Shown piece by piece: positions 34,083-43,771 of a stretch of 64,000 bases of DNA; the stretch's first letter is position 1; every line of letters starts with the position of its first letter. Below the pieces are notes generated by a model, which did not search any database, had not been told where the DNA came from, and worked only from the letters and a program-made list of their open reading frames with translations. The stretch comes from Hyphomicrobiales bacterium. Its GTDB lineage: Bacteria; Pseudomonadota; Alphaproteobacteria; Rhizobiales; Rhizobiaceae. Both the position numbers and the translations under genes were made by a program. The stretch is from NCBI GenBank assembly GCA_900469955.1, contig UBYX01000007.1, positions 1 to 64,000 on the forward strand. Direction: 5' to 3'.

Positions 34083-34982
34083 ATGTCTCTTCCTCATCTG
34101 AGGCGGCTGGAAGCTGAAGCAATCCATGTCGTTCGCGAGGTTGCCGCAACCTTCTCAAGACCTGTGGTGCTCTATTCGATCGGCAAAGACTCCTCCGTGC
34201 TGCTGCACCTGGCCATGAAGGCGTTCTACCCCGGCAAACCGCCTTTCCCGTTCCTCCACGTGGATACAACGTGGAAGTTCCGTGAAATGATCGAGTTCCG
34301 CGACCGAATGGCACGAGAGCTTGGCTTCAACCTCCTTGTTCACACCAACCAAGACGGGATCGATCAAGGCATTGGCCCCTTTTCCCACGGCTCAAACCTT
34401 CACACCCACATTATGAAGACAGTCGCGCTCAAACAGGCGCTGGAAAAACATGGTTTCGACGCGGCGATCGCGGGAGCTCGTCGGGACGAAGAAAAAACGC
34501 GTGCGAAGGAACGCATCTTTTCCATTCGAAACGCACAGCACGGTTGGGATCCCAAACGCCAGCGCCCGGAAATGTGGAAGACCTATAATACTCGCATCGG
34601 CAAGGGCGAGACGATGCGGGTCTTTCCGCTCTCCAATTGGACCGAATACGACATCTGGCAGTACATTCTGGCTGAAAGCATTCCGATTGTGCCGCTGTAT
34701 TTCGCGGCCCGCCGGCCCGTGGTTCGCCGCGACGGCATGCTTATCATGGTCGACGATGAGCGCATGCCGCTTGAGCCGCACGAGGTCGTTTCCAAGAAGA
34801 TGATCCGGTTTCGCACGCTCGGTTGCTACCCGCTCACTGGCGCAATCGAGTCTGAGGCGAGCACGGTTCCAGACATCCTGCACGAAATGCTGAGCGTGCG
34901 CACCTCCGAGCGGCACAGTCGCCTCATCGACACCGATGAGACCGGCGCGATGGAGAAGAAGAAGCGTGAGGGGTATTTCTGA
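34083..34982 (+). CDS. cysD: Sulfate adenylyltransferase small subunit
   Basis: 299 residues (family about 300). The PP-loop [12 protein letters not shown] is near residues 31-42, and the sulfate-activation features [11 protein letters not shown] and [12 protein letters not shown] are present. With CysN it forms ATP sulfurylase, making adenosine 5'-phosphosulfate (APS) from sulfate and ATP. Its stop overlaps the start of cysNC by one base. In this locus the product probably feeds sulfotransferases rather than only cysteine synthesis, because the operon also makes PAPS and degrades PAP. It is equivalent to NodP in nodulating relatives. Confidence 0.95.
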   Translation: MSLPHLRRLEAEAIHVVREVAATFSRPVVLYSIGKDSSVLLHLAMKAFYPGKPPFPFLHVDTTWKFREMIEFRDRMARELGFNLLVHTNQDGIDQGIGPFSHGSNLHTHIMKTVALKQALEKHGFDAAIAGARRDEEKTRAKERIFSIRNAQHGWDPKRQRPEMWKTYNTRIGKGETMRVFPLSNWTEYDIWQYILAESIPIVPLYFAARRPVVRRDGMLIMVDDERMPLEPHEVVSKKMIRFRTLGCYPLTGAIESEASTVPDILHEMLSVRTSERHSRLIDTDETGAMEKKKREGYF

Positions 34983-36874
34983 TGTCGTATCTTCAATCTG
35001 TACGCCCGTTTGAGGTCGAGGCTCATCTGGCTGAGCAAGACGCAAAATCAATCCTTAGATTTATTACGTGCGGCTCGGTGGATGACGGGAAGTCGACGCT
35101 TATCGGACGGCTGCTCTACGATGCGAAGTTGATCTTCGAGGATCAACTTGCAAATCTTGGACGGGTAGGAACCGCCAACGGCAAGGAGTTAGATCTGGCG
35201 CTGCTGCTGGACGGGCTTGAAGCAGAGCGCGAACAGGGCATCACAATCGACGTTGCCTACCGCTACTTCGCTACCTCGAAGCGCAAGTTCGTTGTCGCCG
35301 ACACCCCAGGCCACGAGGAATATACCCGAAACATGGTGACGGGCGCCTCCACTGCCGATCTCGCTGTCGTTCTCATCGATAGCCGCCGGGGTATCCTGCC
35401 GCAGACCAGGCGCCATTCCTACATCGCATCACTGCTTGGCATTCGACATATTGTCCTGGCAATCAACAAGATCGATTTGGTCGATTTCCGTCAGCAGGTC
35501 TTTGACGACATCGTCGCCGATTACAACGTCTTCGCTAAGGATCTGGGGTTTACCTGCATTCAGCCGATCCCTATGTCGGCGAGCTTGGGCGACAATGTCA
35601 TACGGCCGTCGGAGCGCACGCCTTGGTACCGCGGGCCAGCCCTACTAGATTACTTAGAGACGGTGGAACTAGGTCCTTTAGAACTGGACAAGCCGCTCCG
35701 TTTCCCAGTGCAGTTGGTGATGCGGCCGAACGCGAATTTTCGCGGATACGCGGGGCAGGTTGCCTCGGGCCGGATTTCTGTCGGCGACGCCGTTTTGGTC
35801 GCAAAATCCGGGCAATGTTCATCGGTAAAATCGATCGTGACGCAGGACGGAAACCTGACCTCGGCCGAGGAAGGCGAGGCCGTCACGCTGGTTCTTTCCG
35901 ATGACGTCGACGCCTCGAGAGGCGATATGCTTGTTTCGCCGACGGCTAGGCCATTCGTGGCAGACCAGTTTCAAGCAAACGTCGTTTGGTTCGACGCCAA
36001 TTCAATGAAGCCTGGGCGAAGCTATATTCTGCGGACCGAAAACGACAGCGTTAGTGCGACGGTAACCACGCTGAAGCACCGCGTAAACATAAATAGCTTC
36101 GTCCGCGAAGCTGCAAAATCCCTGCGGATGAACGAGATCGGCGTCTGCAATATCTCTACCCAATCGCCGATCGCCTTTGACGCCTATAGCGAGAACCGCG
36201 CGACGGGCAACTTCATCTTCGTCGATCGGTTGACAAACGCAACCGTCGGCGCTGGCATGATAGATTTCCCGCTACGGCGGGCCGACAACGTCCATTGGCA
36301 GGCAACCTATGTCAGCAAGGATGCCCGCAGCGCGATGAAGAACCAACGGCCAGCAGTGCTCTGGTTTACAGGGCTGTCAGGTTCGGGCAAGTCAACTATT
36401 GCCAACGCACTTGAGCGGGTTTTGCATGTAAGGGGTAAACATACGTATCTTCTGGATGGCGATAACGTCCGCCATGGCCTCAACCGCGATCTCGGCTTCA
36501 CGGAGGAGGATCGGGTTGAAAATATTCGACGCGTGGCAGAAGTGGCGAAGCTTATGGCAGATGCCGGTCTGATCGTTCTCGTTTCCTTCATATCACCGTT
36601 TCGCGATGAGCGACGGATGGCACGCGAACTGATGGACGAAGGCGAGTTTTTCGAGATCTTCGTGGACACACCAATCGAGGAATGTGCGCGCCGGGATCCG
36701 AAGGGATTGTACGAGAAAGCTTTCGCTGGGAAGATTGCCAACTTCACTGGTGTGTCCTCGCCGTACGAGGCCCCTAACAATCCCGAACTGCATCTTCACA
36801 CAGTCGGCAACGAGCCGATCGCCCTCGCACTTAAGATCGACGAATTTCTTGACTTGAGATTGGGGGAGAAATGA
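34982..36874 (+). CDS. cysNC: Bifunctional sulfate adenylyltransferase large subunit / APS kinase (NodQ type)
   Basis: 630 residues. The N-terminal GTPase half has G-S-V-D-D-G-K-S-T near residue 31, D-T-P-G-H-E-E-Y and N-K-I-D-L-V-D, and powers CysD. The C-terminal APS kinase has Walker A G-L-S-G-S-G-K-S near 464-471, and [16 protein letters not shown]. The product is PAPS, the donor for sulfotransferases. The fusion is the rhizobial NodQ/CysNC form. Its stop overlaps the cysQ start as ATGA. Confidence 0.95.
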   Translation: MSYLQSVRPFEVEAHLAEQDAKSILRFITCGSVDDGKSTLIGRLLYDAKLIFEDQLANLGRVGTANGKELDLALLLDGLEAEREQGITIDVAYRYFATSKRKFVVADTPGHEEYTRNMVTGASTADLAVVLIDSRRGILPQTRRHSYIASLLGIRHIVLAINKIDLVDFRQQVFDDIVADYNVFAKDLGFTCIQPIPMSASLGDNVIRPSERTPWYRGPALLDYLETVELGPLELDKPLRFPVQLVMRPNANFRGYAGQVASGRISVGDAVLVAKSGQCSSVKSIVTQDGNLTSAEEGEAVTLVLSDDVDASRGDMLVSPTARPFVADQFQANVVWFDANSMKPGRSYILRTENDSVSATVTTLKHRVNINSFVREAAKSLRMNEIGVCNISTQSPIAFDAYSENRATGNFIFVDRLTNATVGAGMIDFPLRRADNVHWQATYVSKDARSAMKNQRPAVLWFTGLSGSGKSTIANALERVLHVRGKHTYLLDGDNVRHGLNRDLGFTEEDRVENIRRVAEVAKLMADAGLIVLVSFISPFRDERRMARELMDEGEFFEIFVDTPIEECARRDPKGLYEKAFAGKIANFTGVSSPYEAPNNPELHLHTVGNEPIALALKIDEFLDLRLGEK

Positions 36875-37680
36875 CACCTCTTTGTGAACTGCTTGAACGA
36901 ATTGCACTTGAGGCAGGCGCAGCTATCCTCGAAGTCTACGATCACGGTCCCAATATCTCATACAAGGATGACCATTCGCCCGTCACTGAAGCGGATGAAA
37001 GGGCTGAGGAAATCATCCTCGGCTGTCTTGCCTCCGCGTTTCCCAGTATTCCAGCTGTTGCGGAAGAGGCTGTCTCATCCGGTCACGTTCCCGACATCCG
37101 CAACGGCTCCTTTTTCCTTGTCGATCCTCTGGATGGGACAAAGGAGTTCATCAACCGGCGCCACGATTTTACGGTGAATATCGCACTGATTGAGGGAGGT
37201 GTGCCAATCGCCGGTATCGTCTATGCGCCCGCGCAACGCTGCGCCTATGTGGCCGACGGGGGCAGATCGGAGAAGCTGCTTATCGGTCACGGTCATGATA
37301 TTGAGCAAAGGCAGGCGATACGTGTGAGAGCGCCGGGCGCAGGGCTTACGGGGATCGTCAGCCGTTCGCACGATAATTCCGCGACCGAGGCGTTCCTGGT
37401 CGAGCACCGCATTACCGAATATGCCTCCGTTGGCTCGTCGTTGAAATTTTGCATGCTTGCTGAGGGCAAGGCGGACGTTTATCCGCGCTTTGGCCGAACC
37501 ATGGAGTGGGACACGGCTGCCGGGGATGCCGTCTTGAGCTGCGCCGGGGGCTCAGTCGTGCGCCTCGACGGCTCGCGACTGCTCTACGGTAAGACCGGGC
37601 AGAGCGAAGACAGCGACTTTGCAAATCCACACTTCGTCGCTTGGGGCGGAATGGCAGCGGCTCCGGCCACGCTAGTCTGA
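36871..37680 (+). CDS. cysQ: 3'(2'),5'-bisphosphate nucleotidase
   Basis: 269 residues, normal length for CysQ. Metal-binding motifs of the inositol-monophosphatase superfamily are present: P-V-T-E-A-D near residue 37, [14 protein letters not shown] near 86, and [10 protein letters not shown] near 211. It converts PAP, the product left by sulfotransferases, to AMP, which relieves their inhibition. Coupling to cysNC by an ATGA overlap supports a dedicated sulfation supply. Confidence 0.93.
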   Translation: MTPLCELLERIALEAGAAILEVYDHGPNISYKDDHSPVTEADERAEEIILGCLASAFPSIPAVAEEAVSSGHVPDIRNGSFFLVDPLDGTKEFINRRHDFTVNIALIEGGVPIAGIVYAPAQRCAYVADGGRSEKLLIGHGHDIEQRQAIRVRAPGAGLTGIVSRSHDNSATEAFLVEHRITEYASVGSSLKFCMLAEGKADVYPRFGRTMEWDTAAGDAVLSCAGGSVVRLDGSRLLYGKTGQSEDSDFANPHFVAWGGMAAAPATLV

Positions 37681-37762
37681 TCGCTCGTTTTGCTGCTCGC
37701 TTGATTGCGGCAGGTTCAAACAGGCGAACCTCACCGCCAAAAGACCAAAGGCAGACCGAGCA

Positions 37763-38503
37763 ATGAACCTGCAAGCAAGAAAACAAACCCGTAAACCTAC
37801 CTTTTGCAGGTTTCGTGATCTCGCTCGAGAGCAGTTAAACGTCGAATTCCAGGTTCACACCAACTGGACCGATGGGGAGGCATCAATACTGGAGATCTTA
37901 CGAGCGGCGAAGGCACTCAATCTCGGGGCCATGGCGTTCACAGAACATGTTCGGGAAGAGACGTCATGGTTTCCCGAGTTTAGAGACGAAGTTCGTTCGG
38001 CAGCGCTGGGTTTCGAGGGGATGAGAATTTATGTCGGCTGTGAGACCAAGGCGATGGATTATGACGGTCGATTGGACGTATCGGACACGGTGATCAACGC
38101 TTGCGACATAGTCTTAGGAGTTGTTCATCGTTTGCCCGACGGCCGGGGCGGCTACCTCGACTTCAAGCAACTTTCCGCCGACGAGACTTCTGAGATGGAG
38201 TACAGGCTGTCGATGGGGATGATTGCCAAGGCGCCGATCGACGTTTTAGGGCATCCTGGGGGAATGAGCCTGAGGCGGCATGGCCATTTTCCTGAGGCCT
38301 ATTTCCGCGCGCTGATGAACACATCGCTCGACAGGCAGATCGCCATCGAAATCAATTCCTCCTATCTCGTGGATATGCCAGCTTTTTTAGCTTTGTGCGA
38401 AGAGGTCAATCCATTCGTTTCAATTGGATCCGATGCCCATAAGGTGAGCGAACTCGCGCGTTGCAGGGACCAACTGATTGCACTGGGGCTGGGCTCGTCA
38501 TGA
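37763..38503 (+). CDS. PHP-domain phosphoesterase
   Basis: 246 residues. Metal-binding residues of the PHP fold are visible: F-Q-V-H-T-N-W-T-D-G near 31-40, F-T-E-H-V, G-C-E-T-K, V-V-H-R and D-V-L-G-H-P-G-G, and I-G-S-D-A-H at the end. The family includes histidinol-phosphate phosphatases, nucleases and, notably, enzymes that hydrolyse 3',5'-bisphosphonucleotides such as PAP. Its place after cysQ makes a nucleotide or sugar phosphate substrate plausible, but this is inference. Its stop overlaps the ATP-grasp start as ATGA. Confidence 0.85.
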   Translation: MNLQARKQTRKPTFCRFRDLAREQLNVEFQVHTNWTDGEASILEILRAAKALNLGAMAFTEHVREETSWFPEFRDEVRSAALGFEGMRIYVGCETKAMDYDGRLDVSDTVINACDIVLGVVHRLPDGRGGYLDFKQLSADETSEMEYRLSMGMIAKAPIDVLGHPGGMSLRRHGHFPEAYFRALMNTSLDRQIAIEINSSYLVDMPAFLALCEEVNPFVSIGSDAHKVSELARCRDQLIALGLGSS

Positions 38504-39492
38504 AGGTGTTTATCACCGGCGCCGGCGCCCTCCTAGGACAAGGGATCATCCGCGCATTAAAGCGTTCGACCTTGAACGCGACGGTTGTCGTGGGCGACCC
38601 AAGCCCCCTTTCTGCCGGGCTATATTGGGGCGATATAGCCCATCTCTTGCCGATGGCGAGAGATCCTGACTATCTCAACCGGCTGCTCGAACTCTTGCAA
38701 GCAGAACGGCCTGACGTACTCATTCCCGGGACCGACGTGGAGCTCCCCATCATTGCAGCCAATCGGGAGCTGATTGAGCAAACTTATGGCGCCAAGGTGA
38801 TCATCAGTTCCCCTCGTGTTGTATCGATCGCGAACGACAAATGGATGACCTCCGAGTTCCTTCGGCAGCAGGGGTTGGGTTATGTTCCGTCGTGCCTGCC
38901 TGGCGGCGAAGAAGCGCTACTCGAGCAATTTGGATATCCCCTTGTCGTTAAGCCTCGCGTGGGCGCGAGATCAATCGGGGTCAATGTTGTATATAGCGGG
39001 GAGGAATTGAAGCGCGCGATCGCGGCGCAATCTGATGTGGTCATCCAGAAATATGTCGGTTCGGATCAGACCGAATATACCGCAGGGACACTCACCTTCG
39101 GTGGAAAATGTCAGGCGACAATTGTCATGCGAAGAGACTTGCGGGACGGCAACACCTATAGGGCTTTTGCCGAACGTTTCCCCGAGCTGAACGGCGCCAT
39201 GATACAGGCCGCCAATGCTCTGGGCGCACATGGCCCGGCAAATTTCCAGTTCCGGCTGGATGACGGCGTCCCACGTATTTTCGAGATCAATGCCCGTTTT
39301 TCCGGGACCACGGCCATTAGGCTCCATGCGGGTTTCAATGAGGTGGAGATGTGCATCCGGCATATCCTCTTTAACGAACCGATAGAGCAGCCAGAGATCA
39401 GACAGGTAACGATCTTGCGGCACTGGTCGGAGACAGTCGTGACGCCCGCCCAGTTGATCACCCCATCAAAGTCGCTGCAGGAAGAGGCATAA
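38500..39492 (+). CDS. ATP-grasp protein (carbamoyl-phosphate synthase-like ligase)
   Basis: 330 residues from the ATG at 38500, coupled to the PHP gene. An N-terminal Rossmann-like part (M-K-V-F-I-T-G-A-G-A) is followed by the ATP-grasp fold: D-K-W-M-T-S-E-F-L near 123, V-V-K-P-R-V-G-A-R-S-I-G-V, Q-K-Y-V-G-S-D-Q-T-E-Y, and the metal site F-E-I-N-A-R-F-S-G-T. Such ligases join a carboxylate, through an acyl phosphate, to an amine or thiol. The substrates are unknown. An amino-acid or acyl addition to the polysaccharide precursor would fit but is not shown. Confidence 0.87.
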   Translation: MKVFITGAGALLGQGIIRALKRSTLNATVVVGDPSPLSAGLYWGDIAHLLPMARDPDYLNRLLELLQAERPDVLIPGTDVELPIIAANRELIEQTYGAKVIISSPRVVSIANDKWMTSEFLRQQGLGYVPSCLPGGEEALLEQFGYPLVVKPRVGARSIGVNVVYSGEELKRAIAAQSDVVIQKYVGSDQTEYTAGTLTFGGKCQATIVMRRDLRDGNTYRAFAERFPELNGAMIQAANALGAHGPANFQFRLDDGVPRIFEINARFSGTTAIRLHAGFNEVEMCIRHILFNEPIEQPEIRQVTILRHWSETVVTPAQLITPSKSLQEEA

Positions 39493-39495
39493 CGA

Positions 39496-39621
39496 ATGTT
39501 TGCCCGACCCGCGCATCTGTCCTTGGTTGACGCGTTAAAAGACCAAGCAATTATCGGGGTGTTAGTGCGATTGTATCGACGCGGCATGATTTTCTGGGGC
39601 TATCAGGCAATGTGGGACTGA
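39496..39621 (+). CDS. 41-residue ORF between ATP-grasp and epimerase genes
   Basis: The ATG at 39496 is three bases after the ATP-grasp stop. The reading frame ends in the start region of the epimerase gene (TGA at 39619-39621). The peptide begins M-F-A-R-P-A-H-L-S-L, has a mildly hydrophobic centre (A-I-I-G-V-L-V), and ends Y-Q-A-M-W-D. A purine-rich GGAAGAGG precedes it. It fills an otherwise unexplained 119-base gap in a tightly packed operon. Not recognised; it may be a small protein or a translational coupler. Confidence 0.45.
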   Translation: MFARPAHLSLVDALKDQAIIGVLVRLYRRGMIFWGYQAMWD

Positions 39622-39626
39622 CGTCG

Positions 39627-40613
39627 ATGCAGCTCGTTGTTACCGGCGCGACAGGCTTCATCTGCTCCAGATTGATCGACCACGCGCTTTTGAAAGGTCA
39701 CCGCGTTACGGCCCTGGCGCGGGACCCGGAGCTGATGGCGCGGAGGCAAAGCCCTCTACTAACAGTCGAAAAGTGGGCGATTGGTGATCCCTTACCGGCG
39801 GTGGGCAAAGCCGATGCCATTCTTAATCTCGCTGCCTTTATTCCCACCGACTTCAACGACGCCAACCAGGCTGCAAAATGCTTCAGCGTCAATACCAATG
39901 GGGCATTACAGATCGCGATGGATGCCCTAGCTCAGGGCGTAAGGCGGTTGATATTCTTCGGATCGGGTCAAGTCTACACGCCTTCTCTTACCCCCGTGTC
40001 TGAGACCAACCCGACCTTTCCCATCCACCGTGGCAGTTATTATCTCGCGAGTAAGCTTTCAGCGGAGATATGCTTGTCTGCCTTTGGAGCCGCAAACGCA
40101 CTGCCTGTTACGCTACTGCGTCTCGGCTCGGTCTATGGGCCGACAATGCATGGTGCCGGCATGGTCCTCACGTTTATTCGTGCGCTCGGCAATGGGCGCT
40201 CCGTGATTCTAAAGGATGGCGGACATTACCGCGTCGACCTTGTCCACGTTGACGACGTTGTCGCATTGGCTTTGGCGGCCGTGGAGCAAGAATGTGCTGG
40301 GGTGTTTAATGCGGGCAGCGGACAAGCGTGCAGGTCGTTAGAGGCGGCTCGCATCATAGCCGGCGCGCTCGGCGCGGACCCCGGTCTTATCAGCGTCGAA
40401 GGAGAACGCAAGGACGGGACAATGATCGGATTTTCGGCGATGGACGTTACCAAGGCGACCGAGCAACTGGGATATCGGCCCCGTTCTTTCCGTGAGGGGA
40501 TCGAAGCTTGGAAAGCGGAGACTGGCTTTGCCGATTGTTTTGAAATCGGCCAGCATGTTGACACGCTTGGCTTATCGCCAAGGTTGGAGCGGGGGCTAGG
40601 CGATGCGACATGA
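39627..40613 (+). CDS. NAD-dependent epimerase/dehydratase
   Basis: 328 residues from the ATG at 39627; a GTG at 39612 is an alternative. The extended short-chain dehydrogenase fold is shown by T-G-A-T-G-F-I-C-S near the N-terminus, F-F-G-S-G-Q-V-Y, and the active-site Y-L-A-S-K. The C-terminal substrate domain contains R-V-D-L-V-H-V-D-D-V-V. It acts on a nucleotide sugar, probably as a 4-epimerase or reductase. The product is unknown. It is part of the cysD-led operon. Confidence 0.87.
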   Translation: MQLVVTGATGFICSRLIDHALLKGHRVTALARDPELMARRQSPLLTVEKWAIGDPLPAVGKADAILNLAAFIPTDFNDANQAAKCFSVNTNGALQIAMDALAQGVRRLIFFGSGQVYTPSLTPVSETNPTFPIHRGSYYLASKLSAEICLSAFGAANALPVTLLRLGSVYGPTMHGAGMVLTFIRALGNGRSVILKDGGHYRVDLVHVDDVVALALAAVEQECAGVFNAGSGQACRSLEAARIIAGALGADPGLISVEGERKDGTMIGFSAMDVTKATEQLGYRPRSFREGIEAWKAETGFADCFEIGQHVDTLGLSPRLERGLGDAT

Positions 40614-40691
40614 TCCGGTCATGTGGTCTGCCGCGATTGAGCTGACTAAGAAGGCAGCTTTCCAGGGATGGCGAACCGGAAGGGACCGGCA

Positions 40692-41879
40692 ATGACTTTT
40701 GCAAATAGCAGTCTGCCCACTGCGTCAGCTCCTATCCCCAGCAAAGCGCCGAACGCCAGGGTGGCCATTGTAATACCCGGCTTATCCGCAGGCGGCACAG
40801 AACATGTGGTTAGCCTTATTGCAAACCATTGGGCAAAATTGGGCTATGCCGTGACAATTATAACGTTCGAAGCGCAGGGCACCAAGCCCTACTACAGCTT
40901 CCGGAGCGATGTCCGCATAATCCGGCTCGGCCTGCCTCCTGGGCAGAGGAGCAGGCTCTCCTCCGCCACTTCGGTCTGGCTGCGGATTTGGCGCCTGCGA
41001 CGAGCAATCCGCCAAGCTGAGCCGGCTGTCGTACTCAGTTTCCTCACGCGCACAAACGTCATTACGCTAATTGCGATGTTGGGTTCAGATGTTCCAACTG
41101 CCGTTTCAGAACGCAACAACCCCGCAGCTCAGCCCTTCGGAGCAATATGGCGGCGGCTGAGAAACTTGCTCTATCCCCGTGCTTTTTGCCTTGTAACGAT
41201 GACACATGGGGCGCTTGCCTATTTCCCCGATGCCGTCAAACAAAAGGCGCGCGTCATTCCGAACGCCGTCGATCTTCCGGCAGATTGGATCGATCGGCGG
41301 ACCGGCAGCACGCTAACAGCGGTCGGCCGGCTGACCCATCAGAAGGGTTTTGATCTTCTCTTAAAAGCGTTCGCAAAAGTTTCCGAGCAGCACCGGGAGT
41401 GGAAGCTCGTCATCTGGGGCGAGGGCGAAGAGCGCGGCCGGCTGCAGGCTCTTTGCACTCAACTTGGACTGCAGCACCGGGTGGAGATGCCAGGTGTTAC
41501 GTCATCGCCTGGGCAATGGGTTGAGACAGCAGATGTTTTCGTTCTCTCGTCGCGCTATGAAGGTTGGGGCATCGTCCTTCTTGAGGCGATGGCAGCGGGC
41601 ATTCCGGTGGTCAGCTATAACTGCAAATGGGGCCCAGGCGAAATGATTGTCCACAGACACGACGGGATTTTGGTTGAACCAGAAAGTGTCGATGATCTTG
41701 CCGATGCACTTGATTTGCTTCTGCGCGATAGCGGACTTAGGGAAAGCCTGGCGAGGAATGCGGTCTGCAGCGCCAAGGCTTATTCGCAGGAACATGTATT
41801 GCAGGCTTGGGACGCGTTGCTGGTTTCAGGGGTAGCGGCAGCACCTGGAGGGCGAGCAGGCAGGAGCGGCGTTGAATAA
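40692..41879 (+). CDS. Glycosyltransferase family 4
   Basis: 395 residues from the ATG at 40692, preceded by GGAAGGGA. The GT-B fold has P-G-L-S-A-G-G-T-E-H in the acceptor domain, V-G-R-L-T-H-Q-K-G-F in the donor domain, and the EX7E signature Y-E-G-W-G-I-V-L-L-E-A-M with C-K-W-G-P-G-E-M. The last pattern is common in transferases of GalNAc/Gal-type residues (AmsD/PglJ-like), a suggestion only. It is the last gene of the operon, ending before a hairpin. Confidence 0.88.
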   Translation: MTFANSSLPTASAPIPSKAPNARVAIVIPGLSAGGTEHVVSLIANHWAKLGYAVTIITFEAQGTKPYYSFRSDVRIIRLGLPPGQRSRLSSATSVWLRIWRLRRAIRQAEPAVVLSFLTRTNVITLIAMLGSDVPTAVSERNNPAAQPFGAIWRRLRNLLYPRAFCLVTMTHGALAYFPDAVKQKARVIPNAVDLPADWIDRRTGSTLTAVGRLTHQKGFDLLLKAFAKVSEQHREWKLVIWGEGEERGRLQALCTQLGLQHRVEMPGVTSSPGQWVETADVFVLSSRYEGWGIVLLEAMAAGIPVVSYNCKWGPGEMIVHRHDGILVEPESVDDLADALDLLLRDSGLRESLARNAVCSAKAYSQEHVLQAWDALLVSGVAAAPGGRAGRSGVE

Positions 41880-41958
41880 ACCCGTAGTCAGCATCTTTTG
41901 GAAGTTGCCAAGAAACCCGCAGCGTTGATACCCGATGAATAGCTTGAAGTATCTGTGC

Positions 41959-41984
41959 AGGATCCCGAGGAATCCCGGGATCCT
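41959..41984. terminator. Hairpin between convergent glycosyltransferase and RTX genes
   Basis: AGGATCCCG at 41959-41967 pairs perfectly with CGGGATCCT at 41976-41984 around eight bases. It sits 79 bases after the glycosyltransferase stop and 51 before the RTX gene end. No T tract follows on either strand. Placement suggests a bidirectional terminator. Confidence 0.5.
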
Positions 41985-42035
41985 TCTGAGGCGGAAGTCT
42001 CGGTGCGAAACACCCAGCGTCCTTCATCGTCGATG

Positions 42036-43226
42036 TTAGGCAAATAGAAAATCACCGCTCGAGAAGTTGGAAGCTGTCAACTGACCTGCTGGATCATCGA
42101 TGAGCACCGACACAGACTGGCCAGTGGCATCGAAGCCCTTCAGCAGGACATCGCCATCTGCCACGTCGTAAGCATACACCGTGCCCGCTGCATTGGAGCC
42201 TGAATACTGCTTGATTCCAAGACCCTCAAAGACGAGTAAATCCGTCGTGTCTTGGAAGTCCATTACGACATCCTGACCCGAAAGTGCGCTCGTCTTTTTA
42301 AATACAAACCGGTCGGCATCGGCTCCGCCCCAGAGAATGTCAGCTCCGGCATCACCAAGCAGAGTGTCTTCACCTGCAGAACCAAACAAGGTGTCGTTGC
42401 CGTCGCCGCCGTAGAGGAGGTCGTTGCCGACGCCACCGTCGAGGATGTCCGCGCCAGCTTCGCCGCTGATAGAATCGTTGCCGGCGTCGCCATTTGCCCG
42501 GTCGTTGCCCCCGCCAACGCTGATCCTGTCTGACCCCTGGCCGCCTCGTGCGACGTCCACACCTGCCTCGGAATCGAGGATATCATTACCGTCACCGCCG
42601 TCGAGGTAGTTGTTTCCATCGCCACCGTCGACGATATCGTTACCGATACCGCCGTAAACCTGGTCGTCACCGGACTGACCCTTCAGCGCGTCATTGCCTT
42701 CTTCACCGTAGATCGTATCGTTACCGGCGCCCCCACCGACGGCCTGCTGGGTGAGTTTGCCGGTAGCGGGGTCTATGCGGTTGAGGAATCCGTCGTCTCC
42801 AGATCCTGCATAGATGACATCGTTGCCAATCCCGCCGTCGATGTATTCTTCACCGGCCCCGCCATAGATCGTGTCGTTGCCCGCTCCCCCGAGGATGTGG
42901 TCGTGGCCGTCACCGCCGTCGATAGTGTCATCTCCGTCTTCGCCGTCGAAAGTGTCATTCCCCAGTCCACCTAGGAGAGTGTCTGCACCCGCGCCACCGT
43001 CAAAGCGGTCGTTACCATCCCCGCCTTCGGCATAGTCATTTCCGCTGCCGGCCTTGAAGAAGTCGTTTCCGATCCCTCCGTACAGCCGATCGTTCCCGAG
43101 GCCGCCATCAAGATAATCGTCGCCTGCGTAGCCCCAAATCTCGTCGTCGCCGTCATAGCCACGGATTGTATCAGCGAGGCTCGTTCCATGAAGCTGATTG
43201 GCCGCATTGTTTCCGTTAAGTATCAC
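42036..43226 (-). CDS. RTX calcium-binding protein (hemolysin-type repeats)
   Basis: 396 residues from a GTG at 43226, preceded by AGGAG. Residues about 10-310 are nearly all G-G-x-G-x-D nonapeptide repeats that fold as a calcium-loaded beta roll. The last 85 residues have the D-x-x-x-D-F-Q-D-T-T-D motif and end in S-G-D-F-L-F-A, like uncleaved type I secretion signals. There is no N-terminal signal peptide. The protein is probably secreted by a type I exporter, which is not in this window. It may bind or organise the polysaccharide, or be an enzyme-free scaffold. Confidence 0.88.
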   Translation of the reverse strand: MILNGNNAANQLHGTSLADTIRGYDGDDEIWGYAGDDYLDGGLGNDRLYGGIGNDFFKAGSGNDYAEGGDGNDRFDGGAGADTLLGGLGNDTFDGEDGDDTIDGGDGHDHILGGAGNDTIYGGAGEEYIDGGIGNDVIYAGSGDDGFLNRIDPATGKLTQQAVGGGAGNDTIYGEEGNDALKGQSGDDQVYGGIGNDIVDGGDGNNYLDGGDGNDILDSEAGVDVARGGQGSDRISVGGGNDRANGDAGNDSISGEAGADILDGGVGNDLLYGGDGNDTLFGSAGEDTLLGDAGADILWGGADADRFVFKKTSALSGQDVVMDFQDTTDLLVFEGLGIKQYSGSNAAGTVYAYDVADGDVLLKGFDATGQSVSVLIDDPAGQLTASNFSSGDFLFA

Positions 43227-43771
43227 CGTCTTCTCCTTTAGAACTTGCGGGGTCGCTGGTTAAAAGTCGAATGAGGCACTACAGAGGCCGGCTCCTCGCC
43301 CGCTTGTGGCAAGGGATCTTCATGCGAAGGCACAATGTCTATCACAATCCCGGCGAGTGAAGGCGAAGCTTCGTGACCCCTATTTCTCTAATATAAGAGT
43401 TGGCGAAGAGACGGGGATGAAGTACATTATACTCGATATATTCTCCATTTACTAACTTAAATGGAGGTATGAGACGGGCACCCAATCTTCGGCGGTAGGA
43501 GGGGGCGTTACCTCGCCTTGAGCAAAAAAATCCGACCCAAGTTGTGAGACTGGGGGCAGTAAACACGACAGGTTCACAGACTATCGCGCAGGAATTTGCT
43601 CTGGCCTGGATGAGCCTGAAGGACGTTATTCCGCCTTTTCACTCGCGGCCTTCCGCGTTGTGCGAGGATTGTCCAGGCGTGAATAGTTAGTGGCATTGCG
43701 GAACCCTGGGATGGGACACCTAACGCGCGATTAAGTTTCCGCTGAGGGAGGATTGGGTTGGAGTGGGGGCC
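43227..43771. promoter_or_regulatory. Divergent region between RTX and methyltransferase genes
   Basis: About 545 bases with no recognisable gene. It contains an AT-rich stretch around 43380-43460 and should hold promoters for the leftward RTX gene and the rightward methyltransferase. No operator was recognised. Confidence 0.45.

Noticed and set aside
42545..42760. Arg/His-rich plus-strand frames opposite the first RTX gene
   Set aside because: They are the antisense shadow of the G-G-x-G-x-D repeats; composition follows the repeat, and no ribosome site is present.
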